The position numbers and the translations under genes were made by a program. This document shows, one piece after another, positions 20,128-31,100 of a stretch of DNA of 64,000 bases. The notes below the pieces were generated by a model, which saw only the letters and a program-made list of their open reading frames with translations, made no database searches and was not told the DNA's origin. Every line of letters starts with the position of its first letter. The first letter of the stretch is position 1. Origin of the DNA: Chersky-840 sp963811775 (lineage in GTDB: Bacteria > Actinomycetota > Acidimicrobiia > Acidimicrobiales > UBA8190); assembly GCA_963811775.1 (NCBI GenBank), contig CAWESO010000001.1, positions 392,313 through 456,312 of the forward strand, read 5' to 3'.

Positions 20128-20438
20128 CACGAGTCTCCTTGCGGATGGGTCAGGTCGGAGTTCGCCGTGTTGAAGTTGTTGTCCAGCGCTCCGAGATCGG
20201 CGCCGACCTGATCGAGTGTCTGTGGGTTGGGCGAGCCCGAGGCTGTGGTCGTCGAGGTGGAGCCGACGTTCCCGGAGCCGGGAACCGTTCCCGGCACCGA
20301 GGCCGGTGCGGCGGTGACCGAGCTCGACGTGGGTGCGACCGGCGCCACCACGTGCGACGAGCTTCCCGCCCCGCACCCGACCAGGCCCACCGAGACGATG
20401 CCGAGAAGCGTGGCCGTGGCCAATTTCCGGTTCGTCAT
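20127..20438 (-). CDS. Small predicted lipoprotein
   Basis: A 103-residue protein with a lipoprotein signal: MTNRK, a hydrophobic core, then lipobox LVGC with Cys22 as the acylation site. The mature part is Ser/Thr/Pro/Val-rich to about residue 70 (a flexible surface linker) and ends with a short helical stretch (TLDQVGADLGALDNNFNTA). A similar 'Q-L-D-N-F' helix style appears in the next exported protein, but homology is not claimed. The ATG at 20438 has a GGAGGGA-type Shine-Dalgarno. Its stop overlaps the downstream start (TGATG). The function is unknown. Confidence 0.72.
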   Translation of the reverse strand: MTNRKLATATLLGIVSVGLVGCGAGSSSHVVAPVAPTSSSVTAAPASVPGTVPGSGNVGSTSTTTASGSPNPQTLDQVGADLGALDNNFNTANSDLTHPQGDS

Positions 20439-20730
20439 CTCCGTCCCTCCTCGTGGCCCTACGGCCCGTCGAGAGTCCCCCGTTGCATCGGCCCCGGACC
20501 GGTGCCTCTGAAGCCCGGTGCCGCCGAAGCGGGGTCCGCTGTGTGGCCTGTCCTCATGATCGGCGCCGCGCATGTGGGAGGCGTGTGGGACAAGTTAGGG
20601 ATTCGTGATGCGCGCTCCGCCGGTCCGAGGGTCGCGCTGTCGCCGCCGAAGGGCTCCGATCACCACGGGCCCGGCGACGGTCTCGCCGGAGCATGACCCG
20701 ACGGGGATGATCCGGCGGCGGGCGCCGTTC
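20439..20730. other. Gap upstream of the lipoprotein gene
   Basis: The 292 bp between the membrane-protein stop and the lipoprotein start contain no gene I can support. It is the presumed promoter region of the lipoprotein/exported-protein pair. Nothing striking in repeats or inverted repeats was noticed. Confidence 0.5.
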
Positions 20731-23273
20731 TCAGGGATAGGCGAAGCGACGCCAGATGAGCACCCCCAGCACGACCAGTCCGAACACGCTCAGAACCATG
20801 CCGAGCTTGGCCGGACCGCTCGCCCCGTAGCTGAGGGTGACGTCGTGGGAGGTGGGATCCACCACCATGAGGTTCGGTTCTGCGCGCCACGGGCCCGTGG
20901 CCCCGGTGGCGTGCCACCCCGGGAAGTACGACACGCGCACGAGCACGGGCACACCCACCCGGCTGACGTGGAAGCTCACCTGGGAGTCACCGGAGCGGAT
21001 GTCGGACACCGTCGTGGCCGGTAGGGCCCGCGAGCCGCCGACGGGCACACCCCCCGGCGCCTTGGGCCAACTCGACGGGCCGTCGGCCACCATCTCCTGG
21101 GCCCACGACGCCGGGTCCGCGTACCAGCGCTGTGCCACCGGGAGCCACGCCGATTGCGCCGCACCCACCCCGGTGAGGACGTCGGGCGTCTTGGTGAGCG
21201 GGGCGACGAGAGGCGAGTCGTGGACGACGTAGATCTTCCACGTGGTGATGACGTTCGTGCCCTGGTACGCCGTGGTCCACGGACCGGTGGTGTCGACGAG
21301 GGTGAGAGCCGGGCTCGAGTCGGCCTGGTCCTGGATGACCGGCGACGCGGCCAGGAAGTACTTCACGCCCATGAGCTGCAGGTGTTGGATGCCGAGGGGG
21401 ACGTTCACGGGCCCGTACACGATCCCTGTGGTCGACGACACCATGGCCTCTGAGGGCTGCACCGACAGCTCGGCCTGGTCGATGAAGTGGTACGGCGTCG
21501 TCGTGGCCGACTCGAACAGGAGCCCCTCGAGCGAGTCGACGCACCCATTGGTGTAGTTGGGCAGCAGCATGAGCGCCTCGGGCGTGCCGAACCGGTTCTC
21601 GTTGGAGTTGTACTCCCACATGGCCCGACCGCACCCGTATTTCTTCGTGATCTTGTCGAGGCTGGCCACGATGCCGTTGTGCAGCTCCGCCCATCCCGGC
21701 TTGCGCTCGACGCCGGAGTAGTTCCACTCCGCCCAGGCCGGGACGTTGCTGGCCCGCACGTTCACGGGCCCGAGCTTGTACGTGGCTCCCGGCATGACGA
21801 GCAGCGGCGGGAGCACCACGAGGAACGAGAGGGCCATGCCCACCAACGGCACCAGCAGCGCGCCCGGTGCCCACGACGTGCGTCGGGGGGACGCGGTCCC
21901 GGGGGCCCGCCCACGGTGCGAGCGTCTCGGGGCGGGCGCTCCCACCACGACTCCCCCTCGCCCCCGACGCCGTAGCCCGGCGACGGGATCGTGTCCGTGC
22001 CGGCGACGTCGGTCGAGGCCACCGGTCCCGACAGGGGCTGGTCGGCACCGGCCATGGCGGAGGCCGGTGGACCTGCCGGGGCGGGCACGACATGGGGCGC
22101 GAAGCTCGAGAGGGAGCCGCCGGTGGCGAACGCAGGCGTGGGTCCGCCCGGGACGGCGCCGGCCGCGGCGGTGAGCGGTGGCGGCGGGGCCCAAGCCAGC
22201 GCGTTGCGGAGGTTCCGCCATCCCAAGGCGCCGAGGATCAACATCTCGGCCACCGCGTACCCGGCCATCAGGTACACGCACAACCACCAGATGGGCAGGA
22301 CGCGCGTGTTGTACAGCGCGCTCTGGGGCGCCAACCACACGAAGAAGGCGGAGATGACGCCGGGGAGGGCCACGGTGAGCATGGCCCGGTTGAAACGGAC
22401 CGCGGCGATCACGAGGCCGACGAAGGCCACGACGAGGGCCCAGATGTCCGCGGGGGGCGCGAGCAGGGACCGGTACGTGGTCACGTTCTGCCACCCCATG
22501 GTGGTGCTGTACGCCTGCTCCATGACGAAGGGGACGGCCCACCACGCCACGAGCAGGAATCCCGTCCCGATGACCGAGACCAGCCACCACAGTCGCTTGC
22601 GGGTGGGCCCGAAGAAGAGGAACGCCGCCCCCGCGCCGACGAAGCAGAACAGGGTGGGGACGAGGTGGCACAGCACGCACGCCGCCAGCAGGAGCACGGC
22701 GGGGATGCGCGAGCGGTTGGTGCGCATGCCCCGCACGACGACACCGAGGAAGACGAGCGAGACCGAGAGCCCGAGCGAAAAGGCGTACTCCCCCGCCATG
22801 GTCGAGAACAGGTTCCCGCCGTAGATGGTGAAGGTCTGGTCGAACAAGAACGGCAGCGTGAAGACCGCTAGCACGGCGGGCCGGGGCCGCTCCAGGCCGG
22901 CCAGGCGCCCGAACGCCCACGCCGCGATGGGGAGGGTGATCGAGCCGAGGATGGTGACGAACTTGAAGGCCAGGTCGAAGGGGATCACGTAGCCGAGGAT
23001 CGCCGCCAGGGTGTCGGGGAGCGGGAAGTAGAAGGTGTTGAGGGGCATGCCGTCGTAGGCGCCCGGGAACCAGCCCGTCACCTTCAGGTGCGGGAGCAGG
23101 TTCGTCTTGAGGAACTGGGCCAGCCCGAAGTGCGCCCCGGTGTCGCCCCCCGTGGTCATGGTGTTGGCGAACAGCAGGCGGGGATCGCACGCCACCACCA
23201 CGACGACGATCACGCTGAGGACCGCGACCAGGGTCGTCAGCGCGGGCAGTGACGGGCGTCGCATCAGATCCAT
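20731..23273 (-). CDS. Polytopic membrane protein (YfhO/PTPS-related-like), interrupted by one frameshift
   Basis: A large membrane protein of about 847 residues once a frame change near 21900-21935 is repaired. The N-terminal part has about ten membrane helices, starting at TLVAVLSVIVVVVVA. An acidic first-loop motif (TTGGDTGAHFGLAQFL) resembles the catalytic loop of GT-C glycosyltransferases and the '6-pyruvoyl-tetrahydropterin synthase-related' membrane family. The C-terminal part is an extracytoplasmic domain ending in one helix and a cytoplasmic RRFAYP tail. The break falls in a hydrophilic Gly/Pro/Arg-rich linker with G and C runs; adding one base joins it to ALLVPLVGMALSFLVVLPPL. ATG 23273 is chosen; GTG 23315 is possible. 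The role is probably surface glycan transfer, by inference. Confidence 0.7.
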
Positions 23274-23364
23274 GGTGCCTGAAAAAACGGCGCAAGCGCG
23301 TGCGCTGGCCTCCACTTATGAGGGCCGGGGGCCTCGTGTCGGCTGCTGGGGGCTCCGGCACAGG

Positions 23365-23460
23365 CTCGGGCACGCCGGCCGGTTCCGTGCTGGGGCAGTG
23401 CTCGGGCACGCCGGCCGGTTCCGTGCTGGGGCGGTGCTCGGGCACGCCGGCGGGTTCAGT
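23365..23460. repeat. 36-bp tandem repeat, about 2.7 copies
   Basis: Unit 1 is 23365-23400 and unit 2 is 23401-23436; they differ at one base. A partial, slightly diverged unit runs from 23437 and overlaps the CPBP stop codon at 23456-23458. The repeat lies in the 182-bp gap between that stop and the start of the membrane-protein gene, so it may have grown from the 3' end of the protease gene. Confidence 0.93.
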
Positions 23461-24394
23461 GCAGGATGCCCGCCACCGACAGCACCGCCAGCAGGTTGAA
23501 CATGCCGTGGGCGAAGATCCCCGGGCCGAGGCGCTTGAACTTGTAGGCCATCAGGGCCAGGACCGCCCCGAACGCGGCCAGCCCGAGCAGCTCGAGCAGC
23601 TCGAAGTGCGCCAGGCCGAAGATGACCCCGTCGGCCACCGCGGCCAGGGCCACGCCCAGGACCGGGCCCGCCCCCCTGCAGGTGCGCAGCAGGGCCCGCA
23701 GCACGAGCCCCCGGAAGAAGGTCTCCTCGACGAGCGGCACGACGACGACGGTGAGCACGGCGATCACGGCGAGATCGGCGCCGGGGAAGCCGCCGGTGAG
23801 GTGCCGGGCCGGCTCCTTGAGCCTCTGGTCGAGATGCGGGACGACGTGTTGCAACGGGATATACAGCACCGGCAGCAGCAGGATCTGCCCGGCGAAGCCG
23901 ATGGCGGGCCCGACGACGATGTCCCAGGGTCGGATCTTCAGTCCCATGTCCCGCAGCACGTGCCCCGTGCCGCGCAACCGGCTGGCGAAGACGACGGCAC
24001 CCACGAACCCGAACCACAGGCCGACGAGACCTGTCACCTCCACCCAGGCCGGGGGCACGGGCCGCGACGCCAACTGGGCGATCTGCGAACCGTGACCGGT
24101 GGCCACGGCGACCACGGTGAGCAGCACGGCGCTGGCGATCTGGCCGACGACGAACCCCAGACCCGCGCACACGAGCCACGCGCCGGCGTCGCGCACGGTG
24201 CGCGGTGGGGCTTCGGCCTCGTCTCGTGCCGCCGCCTCAGCCTGCGCCCCGTCGGAGGCGGTCGTGGACAGAGGGGCTGAATGGGGCGCGCAACCCGGCC
24301 CGGAGCTGGGCACGGGCGCCCTCCATGGAGGTCCCGGTGGGGCTGCGCCCGGCACCGGCTCTCGGTCCATCGGGCCGGGCGGGCCGCTCGCCAT
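23456..24394 (-). CDS. CPBP-family intramembrane glutamic protease
   Basis: A 312-residue membrane protein of the CAAX-prenyl-protease/bacteriocin-processing family (Abi/CPBP). The catalytic motif EETFFRG (EExxxR-type), the FGLAHFE His motif and the HGMFN (HxxxN) motif occur in order in the C-terminal half, each in a membrane helix. The N-terminal 60 residues are Pro/Ala-rich and disordered. ATG 24394 (MASGPPGPMD) is used; the frame is open much further upstream but only as antisense of ftsH. It is divergent from ftsH with 84 bp between the starts, so two membrane proteases share a control region. Substrate is unknown. The stop codon lies in the 36-bp repeat. Confidence 0.85.
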   Translation of the reverse strand: MASGPPGPMDREPVPGAAPPGPPWRAPVPSSGPGCAPHSAPLSTTASDGAQAEAAARDEAEAPPRTVRDAGAWLVCAGLGFVVGQIASAVLLTVVAVATGHGSQIAQLASRPVPPAWVEVTGLVGLWFGFVGAVVFASRLRGTGHVLRDMGLKIRPWDIVVGPAIGFAGQILLLPVLYIPLQHVVPHLDQRLKEPARHLTGGFPGADLAVIAVLTVVVVPLVEETFFRGLVLRALLRTCRGAGPVLGVALAAVADGVIFGLAHFELLELLGLAAFGAVLALMAYKFKRLGPGIFAHGMFNLLAVLSVAGILH

Positions 24395-24478
24395 CAGGCG
24401 AAGATTAGTGACCACCCGGCGCGCCACGATCTCGGCCATGCGTGCATGGCCCGGTGGCTGGGCGCGTACCATGGAGCA

Positions 24479-26536
24479 ATGAGTCCCCCCTCTCTTCCCG
24501 ACCGACGTTCGGGACGTCCCACCCCAGGTGGGACGGGTGGTCCCGCCTCGAGCGGGCCCGGCGGCCAGGCGCCGTCGGGGGGTGACCAGAGCTGGAAGTG
24601 GGTCTTCGCCCTCCTCGCCGTGGCGGTCATCGCCGTCGTCATCATCCCGCCCCTGGTCTCGCACCCGTCGGTCAAGACGATCCAGTACAAGAACTTCATG
24701 CAGCAGTACGTCGAGGCCCACCGGGTCCAGTCGGCCTCGATCGACAACAACACCGGGGTCATCACCGGGAAGCTGAAGGACGGGGCCAGCTACTCCGTCC
24801 CCGGGCCCGATCCCTCCTTGGACAACGACGTCACGGTGATGAAGAAGGACATCAGCACCGTCACCTTCAACACGCCCCAGGAAAGCGGCCTCGAGCAGTG
24901 GCTCCCGACCATCCTGATCCTGGTGGCCTTCGTGGGCATCTTCTTGTGGATAAGCCGACGGGCCCAGGGCCAGATGTCGGGGATCATGTCCATCGGGCGC
25001 TCCCGGGCAAAGCTCTATACGACCGAACGACCGCGCACCACCTTTGCCGATGTGGCCGGCTATCAGGGCGTGAAGGTCGAGATAAGCGAGGTGGTCGACT
25101 TTTTGAAGTCGCCGCACCGCTTCAGAGACATCGGCGCCAAGATCCCCAAGGGGATCCTGCTCGTGGGCCCGCCGGGCACGGGCAAGACCCTGCTGGCCCG
25201 GGCCGTGGCCGGGGAGGCGGGCGTGCCCTTCTTGTCGGTGAGCGGGTCGGACTTCATGGAGATGTTCGTCGGGGTCGGCGCCAGCCGCGTCCGTGACCTC
25301 TTCCAGACGGCGCGCAAGCAGGCACCCGCCATCATCTTCGTGGACGAGATCGACTCCATCGGCCGCAAGCGCGGCGCCGGGCTCGGCGGCGGGCACGACG
25401 AACGGGAGCAGACGCTCAACCAGATGCTGTCGGAGATGGACGGCTTCGACCCGGCCGAGGGCGTCGTCATCATCGCCGCGACCAACCGCCCCGACATCCT
25501 CGACCCCGCCCTGTTGCGGCCCGGGCGCTTCGACCGTCAGATCGTGGTCCCGCTGCCCGACCTCGAGGAGCGGCTGCCGATCCTGAAGGTGCACTGCAAG
25601 GACAAGCGCATCGGTGACAGCGTCGACCTCGAGCTCGTGGCCCGGGGCACGCCCGGCATGAGCGGTGCCGACCTCGCCAACCTCGTCAACGAGGCCGCCC
25701 TCCACGCCGTGCGCCGGGGGTCGCACCAGGTCGACCAGCAGGACTTCGAGGCGGCCCGCGACCGGGTGCTCATGGGACAGCGCCGGGAGAGCCTCGTGCT
25801 GTCGGAGCCCGAGAAGGAGCGCGTCGCCTTCCACGAGGGGGGCCACGCCGTGCTCGCCTACGTGCTCGAGCACGCCGACCCCGTGCACAAGGTCACCATC
25901 CTTCCGACCGGGCTCGCCCTGGGCGTCACCCAGCAGCTGCCCATCGAAGAGCGCCACATCTACCCCCGCGAGGTGATCGAGGACTCGTTGGCCGTGCGCA
26001 TGGGAGGCCGCGCCGCCGAGCTCCTCGTGTACGGCGACCTCTCCACGGGTGCGAGCAACGACCTGGTCGGCAACACCGAGTTGGCCCGGAAGATGGTGCG
26101 GGAATGGGGCATGAGCGAAGAGCTCGGTCCCATGGCCTGGGGCTCGCAGGGCATGGTCTTCCTGGGCGAGGACCTCCTCCACTCGCGCGACTACTCCGAG
26201 GACACGGCGCGGGTCGTCGACGCCGAGATCGCCCGGATCCTGCGCCAGCAGGAAGAGCGCGCCATCGAGTTGCTGAGCCGCCATCGCGGCGGGCTCGACG
26301 CCGTGGCGAGGGCCCTGCTCGAGCGCGAGACGCTCGACGGCGGCGATGTGAGCAAGCTCGTCGACACCGCCTACGGCCGGCCCGTGCACGAGGCCGCCGT
26401 CATGGCATCGCACTTCACCACGACCAACGGGGCCGCCACCAAGGCCGAGACCGGCGCGTCGGGCAACGGGGCCGAGGCCGAGGTCCCCGCCGTCGAGCCC
26501 GAGCCGACAGGCTCGACCGCAGCCAAGCCCGACTGA
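24479..26536 (+). CDS. ftsH: ATP-dependent zinc metalloprotease FtsH
   Basis: A 685-residue membrane-anchored AAA+ protease that degrades misfolded and regulatory membrane proteins. Residues 1-37 are Gly/Pro-rich, the first helix is about 40-60, and the second is about 143-160. Walker A is GPPGTGKT, Walker B IIFVDEIDSIG, and the second region of homology is RPGRFDRQI. The zinc site is HEGGH, with Gly replacing the usual Ala of HEAGH, and the third ligand lies in GDLSTGASNDL. The C-terminal 50 residues are low complexity (Ala/Glu/Thr). ATG 24479 has GGAG only 2 nt upstream; ATG 24446 is an alternative adding 11 residues. It is the only plus-strand gene in a minus-strand region. Confidence 0.94.
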   Translation: MSPPSLPDRRSGRPTPGGTGGPASSGPGGQAPSGGDQSWKWVFALLAVAVIAVVIIPPLVSHPSVKTIQYKNFMQQYVEAHRVQSASIDNNTGVITGKLKDGASYSVPGPDPSLDNDVTVMKKDISTVTFNTPQESGLEQWLPTILILVAFVGIFLWISRRAQGQMSGIMSIGRSRAKLYTTERPRTTFADVAGYQGVKVEISEVVDFLKSPHRFRDIGAKIPKGILLVGPPGTGKTLLARAVAGEAGVPFLSVSGSDFMEMFVGVGASRVRDLFQTARKQAPAIIFVDEIDSIGRKRGAGLGGGHDEREQTLNQMLSEMDGFDPAEGVVIIAATNRPDILDPALLRPGRFDRQIVVPLPDLEERLPILKVHCKDKRIGDSVDLELVARGTPGMSGADLANLVNEAALHAVRRGSHQVDQQDFEAARDRVLMGQRRESLVLSEPEKERVAFHEGGHAVLAYVLEHADPVHKVTILPTGLALGVTQQLPIEERHIYPREVIEDSLAVRMGGRAAELLVYGDLSTGASNDLVGNTELARKMVREWGMSEELGPMAWGSQGMVFLGEDLLHSRDYSEDTARVVDAEIARILRQQEERAIELLSRHRGGLDAVARALLERETLDGGDVSKLVDTAYGRPVHEAAVMASHFTTTNGAATKAETGASGNGAEAEVPAVEPEPTGSTAAKPD

Positions 26537-26550
26537 GTCGCCTCGCCACC

Positions 26551-26571
26551 CGCCCGCCTGCGCCGCGGGCG
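26551..26571. terminator. Candidate hairpin between convergent ftsH and DUF5719 genes
   Basis: CGCCCGC and GCGGGCG arms (7 bp) flank a 7-nt loop, 15 nt after the ftsH stop. There is no T tract, which is common in high-GC actinobacteria. It could serve ftsH. Confidence 0.45.
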
Positions 26572-26642
26572 TGGAGTGGGAGTGAGGGTGGATGTGGCCC
26601 TGCGGGGGCGCTACTCCGTCGGCGCGACGACGTCGGGCGCGG

Positions 26643-28106
26643 CTAGGCGGGCGCGAACGCCGGCACCACCACCACCCCGGGCTGTGCCGCCGGCACCACG
26701 TCGAGCTCGACGGCGACCGGTTGGCTCGAGACCACGGCGAAGGGGGCGGTGCCGAAGGGCGGGCCCGGGTTCGGCCCGATCACGAGGGGCGACACGCGGC
26801 TCACGTGCCGGACGGGCTGGCCCGCCACGGGCCGCCCGCTCGGGGTGGTGATCCGGACGACGGCCGGCGCCGTGCCCAGGTCGACGACGGCCAGCGCCCA
26901 CGCCTCGGTCCCCGGCGCCACGACGGCGGGAAGGAGCCAGTGGGTGGCGCCCCCGGGCACGCCGGGGGTGTCCCCGATCTCGGGGATGGGGGCGGGCGAC
27001 CCCGACGGGGCCGTCACCTGCCGGCTCACGACGATCCCGGGGCCGGTGCTCGTGAAGATGAGCGAGTACGGGACCCCGGTGGGGATGCGGGTCTGGCCCT
27101 CGGCGCTCAAGGTGACGAGCGACTGGGCCGGCACGTGCAGGGCCAGCGGCTCGGCCCCCGCGCCCTGCGACAACCCGATGGCGACCGACACCTCGGCCGG
27201 GGTGGCGCTCGGGTTCAACACGTGGAAGGAGACGGTCCCCTCGGGGATGCCCGTGCTCTGCGGGAACACCCAGCGCGACGCCGCGGCGGGCGTGCCCAGG
27301 GTGAGCGACGCCCCGCCGTCGCCGGGCGTGCCCCGCAGTTGCAGCTCGGTGGCGACGATGGCGCCGGACAGCGTCGACACCTCGGTGGCGATGGCGCCGT
27401 CGGAGGCGGCGTGGTCGCCGATGTTCTCCGTCAGCACCGACCCGGGCGGCACGTCGATGCCCTGATAGGCGGCGGGGGCCAGATATCCCGCCGTCGACGA
27501 CACCAGCGCGATGTCGACCACGGCGTCGGTGGCGTCGGGATTGAACAGACTGAGGACGAGCCCGCCGCCTTGCGCCGTGGCCCCGTGCGCGAAGAACCAG
27601 TCGCTGGCCGTCGACGCGGCGCACGGCGCCATGCTCCACCCCTGCGCGCTCTGGACCGACTCCGACACCGCCACGCCGCCCCCGTCGAGGACGACAGCGG
27701 CGGCCACCACACCCGTGGTTCCGAGCTGCGCCGCGCCCACCGACACCTGCCCGCCGGCGGGCACGGTCAATGCCACGGAGCGCCCCCCGGCCCACGGCGC
27801 CGGGACGGCGGTGCCGGGCGCGGGAGCCGACACCGCCGTCAGCGTGCCGTGCACGGTCCGGCGCCCGGCGTTGGTCAGTGCGATCGTCATCGGCGCGCCG
27901 CCCTGCGCGCCGGTCCCCCCGGCGCAGAACCACGCCGAGGACTCGGTGCCCGCCACCGGGGCCAGGCGCGCCGCCGACAACGCGCTCACGCTCGGCGCCC
28001 GCGTCGGTGTCGCGGTGCGCGCCACGAGGTGGTCCGCGATCTCCGACCCGACGAGCACCGCCACGAGGACGGCGATCATGAGGGCGCGCCGCAAGGACCC
28101 CGTCAC
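26643..28106 (-). CDS. DUF5719 family protein, membrane-anchored
   Basis: A 487-residue protein beginning VTGSLRRALMIAVLVAVLVG, a single N-terminal membrane anchor or uncleaved signal, followed by a large extracytoplasmic region made of beta-rich segments (for example WFCAGGTGAQGGAPMTIALT and SDWFFAHGATAQGGGLVL). The paired 'W-[FC]-x-x-G' openings suggest internal repeats of about 120-150 residues. It matches what is known of DUF5719 in actinobacteria, which sits directly after a giant GT2-membrane glycosyltransferase. GTG 28106 overlaps the upstream stop by 4 nt (GTGA), so the two are coupled. Function is unknown; a helper or acceptor role for the glycosyltransferase is inferred only from linkage. 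Confidence 0.8.
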   Translation of the reverse strand: MTGSLRRALMIAVLVAVLVGSEIADHLVARTATPTRAPSVSALSAARLAPVAGTESSAWFCAGGTGAQGGAPMTIALTNAGRRTVHGTLTAVSAPAPGTAVPAPWAGGRSVALTVPAGGQVSVGAAQLGTTGVVAAAVVLDGGGVAVSESVQSAQGWSMAPCAASTASDWFFAHGATAQGGGLVLSLFNPDATDAVVDIALVSSTAGYLAPAAYQGIDVPPGSVLTENIGDHAASDGAIATEVSTLSGAIVATELQLRGTPGDGGASLTLGTPAAASRWVFPQSTGIPEGTVSFHVLNPSATPAEVSVAIGLSQGAGAEPLALHVPAQSLVTLSAEGQTRIPTGVPYSLIFTSTGPGIVVSRQVTAPSGSPAPIPEIGDTPGVPGGATHWLLPAVVAPGTEAWALAVVDLGTAPAVVRITTPSGRPVAGQPVRHVSRVSPLVIGPNPGPPFGTAPFAVVSSQPVAVELDVVPAAQPGVVVVPAFAPA

Positions 28107-31100
28107 GTGACCACCTCGGGCATCGAGCCCGTCAGGGTGCGGTCGTCGTCGTCGTCGGTCTCCGGCGCGGCGTGGCGCGCCACGGCCTGGGCCCGGCGGC
28201 GCCGACGGGCCCGGCCCCGGCCGAGCGGTCCCCACCACCAGTCGAGCCACCAGGCCCGCCCCGCCAACGCGCCGGCCACGACGATCCAAGCCGCCGTCTC
28301 GATGCCGATCTCGACGCCGTGGGCCCACGACCCCACGAACCCCACCGTCACCGTGCCCGGGCGCGCCACGGTGAACGTCGCCGCGTACCCGAAGGATCTC
28401 GAGGCCGCCGTGGTGGTGCCGTCGGGCTCGGTCAGCTTCCAGCTCGAGGCGGGGGCGACGGCGTCGAGGAGCGTCCCCTTCGGGACCCGGCCCGTCACCG
28501 AGTCGGCGCCCCTCGGCGCCAAGAGCGCGGGACGCCAACCACGCAGTGCCGGCGCCTGTCCTGTTACGGCCGCAACCGGCGCCACCGCGGCCGGGGGCGC
28601 GCTCGTCGCCGACGTCGAGCGCGTGGCGCGCAGAGGCAGTGCCGTCTGGTCGACGAAGACGTCGAACCCCCCCTGCGAGATGATCTGGCGCAGGTCGACC
28701 TGTGACGCCAGCGATCCGATGAGATCGGCGGGAGCGGCGTGCGAGATCGGGGTCTGCAACCCGGGGATGGCCGGGGCGAGGGTGTCGACCACCACGACGT
28801 AGCGCACTGCATACGGCGCCAACAGCCGACCCAGTCGCACCGTGGCGTGGTCGCGCGCCAACCCGACGGCGTGGGCCAGGGCGGTGGCGGCACCAGGGGC
28901 CGAGCCCGGCCACAACCCGGTGGCGTCGGGCAGGCCGTTCTCGCTGACGGTGTAGGCGAGCCCCGGCGAGAGCTCCCAGCCGTTGCCCGGCAGCACCCGG
29001 GGGTCCCCGAGCCACAGCACCCGGAAGTCACCCTGGGCCGGGGTGGCGGTCATCCAGGTGGTGGCCTCGCCGTATCCCGAAGGGGCCAGGTCCCACCGGC
29101 CGCCCAGGCTGCCCACGAGCACCGGGAGCATGCCGACGACCGCCGCCGCGGCGGCCGTGACCGCCGCGGCCTGACGCCACCCGAAGCGGTAGCCGGGCAG
29201 GTCGAGCTGGAACGCGGCCACCCCGAGGCCGACCGACAGGGCGAGGCCCACCCCCGCCGGGACCAGGAGCTCCTGCGGCGGGATGGCCAGGGGGCCGAGG
29301 CCGCCGCGCCCCGCCGCCCAGGCTACGAACCACGCCACCACCGCCATGGACCAGGCCCGACCGGCCCAGGCCAGGCGCCAGCGGGACGCGATCAACAGCG
29401 GCAGCGCCGCCGCGGCCAGGAAGGCCCACGCCAGCGCGGCGTCGCCGATGGGCCCCACGGCCAGGCGCAGGAGCTGGCCCCAGCCCGCCCCCGACGCCGC
29501 GGTCACGGGGACCCCCGCCAGCGTCTCCCAGCGCTGGGGACCGCCGAGCACGGCGAAGGACCACGGCGCCAGCAGCAGCAGCGCTACCACCGTCGCCCCG
29601 AGCGCGCACCCCACCACCCGCCCCGCGGCGCGCACCCCCGCCGATCCCTGGGTGACGACGTTGCCGAGGGCCAGGCCAAGGGCCACCACCAAGGTGACGA
29701 GCGCGGCCGACGGCGCCAACGAGGTCACGAAGGCGTCGAGCAGGCCGAGGGCCAAGCTCCATCCGACGAGCGAGTGGCGCCAATGGCGCGACCCATGGAC
29801 CGGGCGGCGACGCGCGCCGTGTCCGGTCGGCGCCCCGTCGACGGGACCGGACGCGTCGGCGGTCGCACCGTCGCCGCCCGCAACGCTTGCGCCTGCCGCG
29901 ACGCTTGCACCTGCCGCCACGCTCGGCACGACGACCGAGCCGTTCGAGACGGCCGGGACGACCCCGCCTTGCAACCGAGCAAGGCCGTCGGCACCGTCAC
30001 CGCCGTCGCCGTAAGGGTCGACACGCGACGCCTGACCCAGGAGGTGCACGATCCACGGGCACGCCGCGTACATGATCAGGGCGTCCCAGTGACCGGTGGC
30101 CAGGGCGTCGTAGGGAACGGGGATGGCGAGGTAGATCACCGTGGAGGTCACCCGGGCCCAGGCCGTGCCCAGGGGTCGCGTCAGGCGTGCCATCCCCACC
30201 GCTCCCACGGGGATGCACCCGAGCACGACGATCTTGTCGAGCAGCCCCACCGCGCCGAAGAGCACCATGCCGGCGAGGCCCAGGATCCCCGTGGCCGGAG
30301 TGGTGGGATCGGTCGTGCCCACCCCGGTGGGCTGCCACCCCGACAGGAAACGGTGCAGGAGCGCCGCCCACGACGGGAGGGGCAGGAGTTGGCCCACGAC
30401 GGGGAATCCCGACCCGAAGAGCTGTCGGGTCCCGAAGACGACGACGAACGCCGCGGCCAGCCACACCAGCCACCGGGTCGAGCGGGCCGGTCCCGCCGCC
30501 GTTCCCGCGTTCGCCGACTCGGGGGTCGTGACGAGGGCCTCCGACGCCGCGACGTCGGAGGCGGCAACGGCCGACGGGAAGTCGAGGGCGCGCTGGGCCC
30601 CGCCGAGGTTGGCGGCCTGCAGACCGTGGGTCACCGCCCGTCGCACGTACGCGTTCAACCGTGCGCTGCCGCGCAGCTGCAACCGGCGCACCGTGGCGTC
30701 GTCGAGCCGGCGATGCGCCTTGAGCGCGGCGCGCGCGGCGCGTAGCGACCGCCGATGGGCGAGGTTCCAGCGCCAGGCCTGCGACACCGCCGCGGCGCGG
30801 TCGCGGTGGCGGGCCACGCGGGCGATGACGAACTCCGCCAACGCCAGCAAGGCGATCTGCGGGACCACCCGGACGAGATGGAACGGCCCGTACGCCTTCA
30901 GCGCGGCGTGCAGCTCGTGGCGGCGCTGCAGCGATTGCAGCGTCACACGGGGATGATGACTGTGCGCGGCGCGGCTCGACCGGCGGCGATGCCACGCCGA
31001 CTCCCCCCGACCGGCCGCCGCGGCACCCACTCCGGCACCGACGGCGGCACCCACTCCGGCACCGGCGACATCCCCGCCGGCTCCGACGTTGTCGGCATCG

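Noticed and set aside
23365..23460. CRISPR-like array
   Set aside because: Repeats are directly adjacent with no spacers.
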